A DNA stretch of 11,076 nt from Bremia lactucae (taxonomy: Eukaryota; Oomycota; Peronosporomycetes; Peronosporales; Peronosporaceae). The stretch is from contig NW_027152213.1 in the NCBI RefSeq assembly GCF_004359215.1, positions 765,748 to 776,823 of the forward strand. Direction: 5' to 3'. Below the pieces are notes generated by a model. That model did not search any database, had not been told where the DNA came from, and was given only the letters and a program-made list of their open reading frames with translations. Of this stretch, positions 1-7,767 are shown piece by piece. The translations under genes were made by a program, and so were the position numbers. Numbering within the stretch: position 1 is the first letter of the stretch; the number at the start of each line of letters is the position of its first letter.

Positions 1-892
1 GGTAGCAAGCTCCACATGTCGACCGCAGATCATCCCCAGACCGATGGCCAAACAGAACGTGCCAATCGGGTCGTGGCGGATGTCTTACGCACTATAGCAA
101 CTCCCAAAGAGTGGAGCAAGCAATTGCCCTTTGTGGAGTTCGCTATAAATAACAGTGTCCACGCCAGTACGGGTGAGACACCGTTTTATATTAACGGACT
201 GCGCCATCCTCGGACGCCAGTCTCGTTTGTGCGCAGCCCGAGTCTTAGTGGGGGAGGGCCCCTCACTATGCTCGGTGCGAAAGAGGGACATAGTTTCGTC
301 AATATGACGATGACCCATGAGGGTATCATCTCAAAGACTGAAACTTGCCCTAGTGACCCTGCCAGTTTAGCAGTGGTCAATAAATTTACGCCTTATGACC
401 GACCTCTTGGCGGTATCATAGGCGAGTTTGATGCTAAAAGCGTGAGCGATGTTCAACGCTTTGTGGATGAGCGATAAGCCATCACACGTTAAGTCCGTGA
501 CGCAACGGCAAGCGCACAGGACAAGCAAAAAGAATATGCGGACCGATTTGGTCCAAATATTATCTACCTTTTGGATAATATTAATTAACAATCTTTTATT
601 GTTAATTTCATGTAACGATACACCCCGTTACACGAAGGCACCTCACCTTAAATGTTATTAGTGCAGGTTGGCTAGTACTAGCGAAAGGTGCCCCGTCGCA
701 AAAATTCTTATCGTTCAGGCTTAAAGTCTCACCCTTCCCCCGTATATGAAGACGCACCCCGTATTTTACGTGGGTCGTCTGAAACGGTATGTAGACCCAA
801 ATGAGGTGGTGATGTTTGCCAAGTCTAGCCAGACAATACATGTCACTGTATTGAGAACTGGCGATAATTTAAGAAATTTCATATTATATTAG
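1..892 (+). pseudogene. Degenerate Ty3/gypsy retrotransposon integrase fragment (3' part of pol)
   Basis: The reading frame is open from base 1 and carries the hallmark end of a gypsy integrase core, HPQTDGQTER near residues 10-20. Its Glu is the last acidic residue of the D,D-35-E site. It continues with WSKQLPFVEFAINNS and STGETPF. The frame then hits in-frame TAA stops at 475-477 and 490-492, yet coding resemblance resumes after them (RDATASAQDKQKEYADRFGP, 499-555). After a further TAA at 586 and a degenerate stretch, the C-terminal signature THPVFYVGRLKRY appears in another frame (752-790), so at least one frameshift lies between. That frame ends at the TAG 890-892; recognisable similarity fades near 850. 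The first two catalytic acids, reverse transcriptase and LTRs are not in the window. Family assignment is firm from the motifs. The copy cannot encode an intact integrase. Confidence 0.9.
611..632. repeat. Short inverted repeat TGTAACG...CGTTACA
   Basis: Perfect 7-bp arms (611-617 and 626-632) flank an 8-bp spacer inside the most degenerate part of the gypsy fragment. A palindromic TGTAACG start would suit an LTR terminus, but no matching CA end or second copy is seen here. The distance between flanking integrase motifs is also about what an uninterrupted protein would need. It may therefore be chance within decayed coding sequence. Confidence 0.3.
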
Positions 893-1108
893 AGTAAATT
901 CTTTTTTAATACAAAATTCCAATTAAAAAGCAATTCTACTATTCCAAGTCAATAATTTTGTACGCTTATGGAACTCAAATCACCCTTATTTTATGGACGA
1001 GGTATTAAAAGGCGATACGCGCGACTTGCTCATGACCACCGCGTTCGTAATCTTTTGCCACGTCCCACTGCATAACACAAGTTTCGCAAAAAACATGAGA
1101 AAAAGTTA
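893..1108. other. AT-rich spacer between retroelement remnant and PLD gene
   Basis: This is mostly AT-rich sequence up to about 960, then more balanced. A short + strand open stretch at 971-1081 (containing RVRNLLPRPTA before its stop) might be a last scrap of retroelement coding sequence, but it is too short to assign. The segment must also hold the 3' UTR and polyadenylation region of the leftward PLD gene. No clear gene or RNA is visible. Confidence 0.5.
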
Positions 1109-4100
1109 TCACTGGAAGAGTTCGGCCGGAAACAGCTTTGGCTCCAGTTGCTCATCCACCAAAAACTTGAGAGGAAAATACACAACGTGGCCACGCACGT
1201 TGCAAAGCTCGTGCTTCCGCTGCGCAATCTGTGACCGCTCTTTCATGTTCACGTTCATTGCACCGCTAAATACAGACTTAGGTCCTTTCGAGCTGCTTAC
1301 TCTTGAGCTACTTCCAGGTGACATAACTTTATCGCTGATGGAAGACGTTCGGTCTTCTTTATTACTCGATGTGTCAGTCGAATTAGCCCCCGTTGCCGCC
1401 GCAACCGCCTCATCGGCACCGCGACCAGATGTGTCTAAGTCTTGCGCAGACTGAATATGCGAGTCAATTTGAGCAAAACTTGTGACGCTGTCGGAGGGCA
1501 AACATCCAAACACTGAGTCGTAAATCTGATAATTTGCCATGGCTTGCTCTTGCATTGAAAACCAGGCCTCCTTGTTGACCGGATCCACGTACTTTTGGTA
1601 TAGCGGAGTTCCAGGTTGCACACCAAAGTGCTCTTCAAACAGCTTCATTCGAAACGAATGCGCAAATTTGCCAACGTTGTACACACCGTCAGCAATAGTA
1701 ATTCCTTCTTCTATTTCATCATCTTCAATCAGTACAGCAATCTCCGAGTCACGATCACCGCACATACTGCGTTCGTTAATATTGGCAGAGCCTATGATAC
1801 AAGCTCGGTCATCCACAATCATCAACTTACTATGGATGTAGACCTCCTCGGTCTGTGCTTGGGCGTCTTCACAGACACTGTGGTTTCGAAGACCAAAAAA
1901 TGCAATGTACTTGAATGGATCGTCATCCTCTAACTCCTCGTAAAGGCGTTGGTATATTGAATGTTCGCCTCGGCAAATAGAGCGGTACTGCCAGTGCATG
2001 ACGCCACGCAGACTACTAGCATCATTATCATCTGGCTTCCCGGGAAATGCTGGCAGCAATGGCATCAAAACAATGACGCGGAATGTTTCATTATTATCTG
2101 AGGCACGACGAATTCGCTCTACTAGCGCATTGGCGATGCGGTTCGAGCACCCGCGATCTCCTTCCAGTCCAGACACAAAAAATTGGTTTTCAATATACAC
2201 AAAATGATGCGCCGATCCGATTAGCCGAATATAAGCGTTCTGAATGCTCCGTTCTGTTGCCACACCTCCTGACCACAATGACAAACTGCGTAAAATTTGC
2301 GTATTCACCCGATATCCTCGAGCTGACATTTTCTGCTGATGCTTCTCAAATGCATTATCTGAATCTTCACCACCGTCTGAATCATGCAACATCACCTCGT
2401 TATTCTCGTCTTGAAGAATTGGCATCGTCCCCGATTCCTGCTGACTGCTCAACAGCCGTGCCATGCGTCGATCACTATTAAATCCACGATTATCAGTATT
2501 TCCACGACCATTTGATAACCCCCGCATCGCTCTTACAGCGTGAACGGCCTTTTGTAAACGCTTCGTTGGTTTACGTGGACCATGCTTGGTAACATTAGTG
2601 ACAGGAAAATCCTTCATGGGCACTAGATGGCGCAATTTTTTTGACTTTTTACGTGTAGACACAGAATAATTCCACCTTTGGATAAAATGACGAGCCACAT
2701 CACGAGCAGGCTGCCCCTCAAGACGGCTGTGGCAATCATGCCACGGCATTCTAGGCACTTCATTGCGATCAATCATATCTTCATTCGGATGGTCCACCTC
2801 AATGAAATCCTTTACACGCGGATTCGAAAAATCTTTCCCTAAGAAATTTGTTGGCTTTTCGGGCTCATCAAACAATTCGTGTTGATGAGTATCCCAGCGC
2901 CCAAAGCACAGATCAAGGCCACCCACAAAACTAATGCGCTGGTCAATACTAACAATCTTTTCGTGGTGTGACCACAATCCCAGCTGCTTCATTAAAAAGT
3001 CGGGATCCCTTAGCACGTGAACATTTTTGTGCAACTTGCTCAGTTCCTGCTTTGAAAACATGCTGTTCAGTGTTAGTGCCATGGACACTTCCTTATACAT
3101 AAGTACATAAACTTGCACTCCCTCTTCGGCTTTTTTTTTTAATGCAAGATCAAGTCTAGATTCGGGATGGTGCGCGGCAGGACGCAAGAGATGTATAGTT
3201 GGACAAATCCACCACCCGGCAATAAAAATCTCCTTCCGAGCTGACTGTATCGCTTCGAATATAGCTTTGTAAGCATCGCTACCATCAACATACCATTGAG
3301 CAAATGAAGTCATGTGTGCTGGATTGCGTGGTATTGAATATGAGCCATCTCGATGGATTTGGGACCAATTTGATGCTTCCGCTACTCGACGGATATCGTT
3401 GGCCCACTTAACTAGCACTTGCTTTGTTTTAGCTTCCATCTGAAGCACATATGTAGCGTTCGAAACCAATAGTGTGGTATTCGATCCCGTGGTCGCGAGA
3501 CCACGCTCGACAGAAAATTTATTGTCAAAAAGACACGCCTGAACCGCAATCGAGTCCTCAATTGAGTCAAATATTGCTATACTTGACGACTTGAGGGACA
3601 CCCAACGCAAACGCTTGGCACGAAAATTCAAACGCTTGACCACACATATGCAATTACAACATTCATTGTCCCACGAGAAAGAAGCCCGATTAATACGGAC
3701 ATTTTCGCGGTTGCCCTTGAGCCAAAAGCGAATTTTTAACCAACCTTCACGCACTGACGTTCGACCCATATCATCATCAAAAGTCGAGTTACTGACCTGA
3801 AACATGGCCGCTACATATTTCGATCGGAGCAAGCGCGGTACTTTGACTACTGCCGTGAGCAACTGCTGTACAAGCGCAACCATCTCTGCACCCACGGACT
3901 TTTCGGCGGATGACAAAAACAGTTTCCGCAGCTGTGGCCACCTGGTCTCTCGAGGGTATTCCGAAACTTCGGAATCGTCTGCACCATGTTCGACACGCTC
4001 TTCAGCAGCTGCTGCTGATGGACCGTGGCGAAGGTGTGGTCGGCTCTTAATATAAAACCATAGACTCGAGATAGACGACTTGGGGATCTCAACTTTCCAC

Positions 4101-4446
4101 TTGTAGATCTTGTACTTGATCTACAATCGTATTCCAAAGCGTAAGGGTAGACCGTAGGGATATGTAAAGAAATCAACCATACCTCAACGTCATACTCGAC
4201 GTAGCGCGTAGGCCAAGAATCTTCATAACGTCCACCAAGTACACGCACCTCAGGTGGCTCATCAAATACGTAAATGTCCTCGTCCGTGTTGTGGCGTAGA
4301 AACCCAAAGTGATCGACCGAGTCAACTCGCGGTCGACCGCCCGTAATGGAGCTGGGACCAGCTCCATTGACGGCAGAAGAACCTGAACGTTGTGACCCTC
4401 GCGCAGAAGCCACGACATTGGCAAAATTGTGCTCGGTTGGGCTCAT
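1109..4446 (-). CDS. PX-PH-type phospholipase D, two exons (4446-4183, 4120-1109)
   Basis: Phospholipase D hydrolyses phosphatidylcholine and similar lipids to phosphatidic acid, a membrane signal. The spliced product is about 1091 aa. A PX-like segment spans the splice (YDVEIKYKIYKWKV, about residues 83-96). A PH-like domain follows (EGWLKIRFW to WANDIRRVAE, about 215-328). Two HxKxxxxD motifs mark the catalytic lobes: HEKIVSID with His474, Lys476 and Asp481, and HSKLMIVD with His851, Lys853 and Asp858. FVYIENQFF and GSANINERS flank the second lobe, as in eukaryotic PLDs, so both half-sites look intact. The two motifs are about 375 residues apart, with a lysine/arginine-rich stretch and an acidic segment between. 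The start at 4446 is preferred because two CCAAT boxes and a TATA-like sequence lie 75-105 bp upstream. In-frame ATGs at 4476 and 4620 would lengthen the N-terminus. It is divergent from the glycosyltransferase gene. The family is certain; the exact start is not. Confidence 0.93.
4121..4182 (-). other. 62-bp phase-0 intron of the PLD gene
   Basis: On the minus strand the donor is GAG|GTATGG and the acceptor GATTGTAG|ATC. Removing it joins two codon boundaries and turns a broken PX region into a continuous one (DVE joined to IKYKIYKWKV). Reading through instead gives unrelated residues that never reach the PH/PLD frame. The length matches the other introns here. Confidence 0.88.
4345..4368. 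repeat. Perfect 11-bp inverted repeat inside PLD exon 1
   Basis: The arms AATGGAGCTGG (4345-4355) and CCAGCTCCATT (4358-4368) flank a two-base loop. They lie in the coding sequence for NGAGPSSI in the low-complexity N-terminal part of the PLD. In mRNA this would form a tight hairpin about 80-100 nt downstream of the proposed start codon. Whether it matters is unknown. Confidence 0.6.
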
Positions 4447-4876
4447 GTGATGAAGGTTGAACGCAAAGTGGCTCATGAATGCGGTCTCGACATGCTGGCT
4501 TCCAAAGAACGGTCGAGCGACCGATTGGCTAATTGGAGTTATAAATAGAAAGGCCGCGAGTGTTTTGAAACATCCCGCGACTGCGATGTAAAGACAGGGA
4601 AGTTGAACTATCTGGGGCATTCAAGCAATGTGTGTAGGTGTGGTGTGCAATCCTTTATCAAGCCACTCGAAAGCAGTGAATTTCTTTAGTCGAATTCATT
4701 AGCGGCCACAATTCAAGAGATTAAGTGCAAGACTGCCAAATTATATGTTGTAAAAAGCAAGTAAAATATAACGTATTCTGGGGGCAGATTCCAACATAGT
4801 GGGATTGAGTCTCTTTTCATCTGACTGTTTTGTCCAATCGCGCGCGAGACGTCGTAACTCTTCTCTTACCAAAATA
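4447..4876. promoter_or_regulatory. Divergent intergenic region between PLD and glycosyltransferase genes
   Basis: About 430 bp separate the two start codons, so both promoters must lie here or overlap. The left part carries CCAAT boxes for the leftward gene. The right part (about 4640-4800) is AT-rich with no motif I can name. An open frame continues upstream of the PLD start to 4620, but its hydrophobic translation overlaps the promoter-like elements and looks non-coding. Confidence 0.5.
4510..4550 (-). promoter_or_regulatory. Candidate PLD promoter: CCAAT boxes, TATA-like motif, inverted repeat
   Basis: Read on the minus strand, TATTTATAAC (about 4541-4550) is followed by two CCAAT boxes (4532-4536 and 4524-4528). 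A perfect inverted repeat, CGGTCG-AG-CGACCG (4510-4523), directly abuts the second box. The start ATG at 4446 is about 64 bp further downstream. CCAAT boxes are common in eukaryotic promoters. The TATA-like motif is upstream of CCAAT, which is not the classic order, so its role is doubtful. The transcription start is not determined. Confidence 0.4.
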
Positions 4877-7212
4877 ATGGATGAGCGACCCATGCTTCGG
4901 GGCATTTTCGCCTTCGAAGACGAAGAGACCCCAGAATGGCGGCGTGTGGTCATGTCCGAGACGACAGGTGGCGTGCCTAAATTTGCTACAAAAGAAGAGT
5001 GTGAGGACTTTATTCGAAAGCACTGCTGGCGCGGCTCAAACCCCGACTTTCCGAAGCTGCAGCATGTGTTTTCAATGTTTGTCGACTGGCAACAGATCAC
5101 AGAGATCCTTTTGCCAAAGATCGACGAATATGACCAAAAGTTTCCACAAGAGGCTGTGCCCGAAGTGAGCTCAAACAATCGCTTTGTTCACGGCGAGGGC
5201 GTTGCCATTGCCCAAAACGTGGACTATCGAGTAAACATGCCTTTCCACCAGCAGACAAATCGCGAATCTACACTCAATACTCTGCAATATTTATTTTTTC
5301 ATATGCGCTGTGGTATTTTCGTCATGATCCGTCGTCGACGTGTTGTTCTATTCGCTCCATTTGCCAACAAAGATTACGAGAACAATTGGGGACATCATGT
5401 GACTTTTGACAGTTCAGACGGTACTATGTTTACTTACTATCGCGAGAAAAAGCACTACTACCGACGGGAAAACATCATTCCAGATGTAAACAAGTGGTGG
5501 GCAAATGGTAACATTATTTGCAACGAACATTGTCGATATCACAATAAAGAGGACGAGACGCAGTACTGGGGAGACCAATTTTTGACACAACTTCGAGACA
5601 TGCTGGAAAACGCCTGCAAGCACCGTAATATTGCAGATTGCGAATTTTTTATTAATAAACGGGACCACCCGCATCTGAAGGTGTATAGCTAGTAAACGGA
5701 AGGAGTTGTGTGAGATCTGACTAAAATTTATGGCGTGTTTGGTAGGAGAATCTTAGCGAACCCTACGGTTTTTTGTTTAACAAGGACGATCGGAACACGG
5801 AGGATGATATTCCATTAACAAAAAATTTGTACGCAACATATGCGCCCATTTTAAGCTTTTACGTATCAAAGCGCTTTGCAGATATACCATTTCCATGTTC
5901 CGAAGACTGGGAAGCCGCAACAGGTCTAGTATTTCCGCAATCGTTTCGTCATACTCATTGTGACAAGTGCCCGTGCCGTAACTCGGTACGTTGTGAGAAC
6001 GATTGGGAATGCTATTGTGACATTGGAGGCAATGGTCGAAAGCGACATGGTATAGAAAGTGTGCGTGACTTGTTTACAGCAAGTAACTTTCGAAAGTTTT
6101 ACAAGCCGTGGTCGGACAAGGTGAATACCGCTTTTTTCCGGGGTAGTGCCACCGGTGGTGGCACGACGATTGAAACCAATCAGCGCCTACACTTGGCTCA
6201 TCTTTCAAACACGTGGAAGAAAGACTCAAAGATGAATGCGGAGGTTAAATCGGCCGCGTTGAATCGAGACGGTGTTGACAAAGAGCTACCGCTTTTAAAC
6301 GCTGAAGTTACGACGTGGAACCTTCGAGATAAAAAAATAGCTGGTAAGCCGATGACATTCTTGCGCAATGAAGACTTTAATTTTGAGGCTGGTCGCCAGC
6401 ACTTTATTCCCATCTACGAGCAGTCAAAGTTTAAGTATATTCTTTACGTTGAAGGTCATTGCGCTGCCAACCGGTATGCCTTCTTAATGCGCCTCGGTAG
6501 TGTAATTTTGAAGGTTGAATCCCGATGCGTTGCCGATGAAATGTGGTACTACCCAATTCTTAAACCGTTTGAAGATCACGTGCCGATTCAATCAGACCTT
6601 TCCGATCTAGCAGAAAAAATAATTTGGTGCCGTGAAAATGATGAAAAATGCCAGCAAATTGCGGCCCGTGCCAAGGAGCTGTATGAAACCTTTGTATCAA
6701 AAGAGGCTATTCATGACTATATTGAAGTGATTTGCAACCGCGTGGCCCAGCGCTTTCAGACGGCGCCAAAGTGGTACAATCGTCCAATGGATGTCGAATC
6801 GATGAAAAAGCCTGACTTTGGTCGTTGTCGAGGCATGTGCGTCGGTGGTCCAAGTGCTCGCTACTGTAAGCGTTGTCTTGAAATGAAGGAAAGTGATGAT
6901 GAAGCGCGGGCAAAATACGATCGTGATCGCAAAAGGTCGCGTGATGACAAGCTAGACGGCTCGTCTTTAAACGACTACGGGCGCAACCGCAAAAATCGCG
7001 ATCGTGATCATGGCCGAGGTCGCTATAGTCGCTGTGGTGACAGTCGAGACTATGATCGTGTCGACCGAGGCTATTCGGGAATTTCTACTAGAGACGATAA
7101 CATTCGTGACGACAAATTGCATGAGCGAAGTCCAAAGCTTTCGCGTGTACAGCAGTGTCGCAAATGCCGTCGTGCAAAATCGGCTTGTCAGTGTAGCTTT
7201 CGTGGCCGTTGA
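4877..7212 (+). CDS. CAP10-like (family 90) glycosyltransferase with extra N-terminal module and Arg/Asp-rich tail, two exons (4877-5680, 5746-7212)
   Basis: The predicted 756-aa protein has a GT90/CAP10 core around residues 385-600. It contains AFFRGSATGGG (about 397-407), YVEGHCAANRY (502-512), GSVILK, WYYPILKPFEDHVP and DLSDLAEKI; GT90 enzymes use such motifs to bind nucleotide sugar and acceptor. Before the core are about 260 residues that I do not recognise (FVHGEGVAIAQNVDYRVNMP near 103, then WGHHVTFDSSDG and FFINKRDHP), and a cysteine cluster with CDKCPC and CYC (about 340-360). After it come CRGMC...YCKRC (about 628-648), an Arg/Asp/Ser-rich tail and a terminal CRKCRRAKSACQC. No signal peptide or membrane segment is visible, unlike ER and Golgi GT90 enzymes. 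The ATG at 4877 (context CCAAAATAATGG) is the first in-frame ATG; an open GTG lies at 4799. The sugar and acceptor cannot be inferred. The GT90 call is strong by motif; the tail may bind nucleic acid or protein (inference). Confidence 0.85.
5681..5745 (+). other. 65-bp phase-0 intron of the glycosyltransferase gene
   Basis: The donor is CTGAAG|GTGTATAG and the acceptor TTTGGTAG|GAGAAT, with a possible branch site at TCTGACTAA (about 5717-5724). Both ends fall on codon boundaries, giving HPHLK joined to ENLSEPYGFLF. Without splicing, the first frame stops at 5692. The second frame has no ATG before the GT90 part's own upstream sequence. Confidence 0.85.
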
Positions 7213-7321
7213 GCACTTATTGGCAAATTTAACTAGATGCATTGCACAAGCGAACGATTGAAAATGCATAACATAGCTAGACTGTTGCTTGCAAATTACA
7301 CATTATACTCACTTTTTCACG
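7213..7321. other. Short 3' region after the glycosyltransferase gene
   Basis: About 110 bp of AT-leaning sequence follow the TGA at 7210-7212. It must contain the 3' UTR end of the rightward gene. No polyadenylation signal or gene is evident. Confidence 0.4.
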
Positions 7322-7701
7322 CTAGCAAATCGCAGCTCTGCATCCAGTACGTAATATCCCGTTGCACCCCCCCCCCGAACTTGACCCCGCTATGTGTAAT
7401 TTTTCACTAAAAGAAATTGTTAAAATGAATCCCAATCTGTCGAGTTCCGAATAATTGAAGTGTTCACCAAACATTACCGAGTACTGGTATCCTCTAAATG
7501 CGGTCTTAATCATGGGCGCAAATGAAAAGACAAAGTCGAGTTTTTCGGCCTGGTCAATATGGTCAATATTCTTCAAATATCAGGAAGGATGCGTGATGAA
7601 GACGGTCCGCTATTGCTAATGTCAACAAGCACAGCAATTCGTTCGGCGGCTATGTTACTTTCATTTTATATTCTTGGCTGATTAATGTCCTCAGATGTCA
7701 G
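7322..7701 (-). pseudogene. Decayed coding remnant of unknown family
   Basis: On the minus strand, one frame from 7701 reads LTSEDINQPRI, a TAA stop, then NESNIAAERIAVLVDISNSG and PSSSRILPDI up to a TGA. The next frame, from 7576, continues with QAEKLDFVFSFAPMIKTAFR, then GYQYSVMFGEHFNYSELDRL and GFILTISFSEKLHIAG. The two parts would be joined by one missing T in a short T run at about 7573-7580. Sequence of this balanced composition is unlikely to be chance. One stop and one frameshift mark it as inactive. It begins about 65 bp beyond the end of Vps36 on the same strand and is not part of it. A ten-C tract (7367-7376) sits near its 3' end. I do not recognise the family; a transposon-borne gene or a fragment of a host gene are both possible. 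Confidence 0.55.
7551..7568. repeat. 9-bp tandem duplication TGGTCAATA x2
   Basis: TGGTCAATA occurs twice head to tail, inside the decayed minus-strand gene. It adds one in-frame HID unit (NIDHIDQ). It looks like a small replication-slippage duplication. Confidence 0.7.
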
Positions 7702-7767
7702 TTAGCCTTACTATTTATCTCATATCTATGTAGGCATTGCTCAATGCAAAAGTTTCCTCTTCTCAAG

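Noticed and set aside
993..1454. 153-codon + strand open frame
   Set aside because: Mostly antisense to the PLD C-terminus; Cys/Ser-rich translation without motifs.
2083..2481. 132-codon + strand open frame
   Set aside because: Antisense to well-conserved PLD coding sequence; no family resemblance.
4447..4620. N-terminal extension of the PLD to the ATG at 4620, with a hydrophobic stretch that could be read as a signal or membrane segment
   Set aside because: It overlaps CCAAT/TATA-like promoter elements, lacks PLD-family resemblance, and better-placed ATGs exist at 4476 and 4446. Kept only as an alternative start.
6967..7269. Open frames on the minus strand and second + frame across the glycosyltransferase tail
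   Set aside because: Low-complexity shadows of the repetitive Arg/Asp codons in the real frame.
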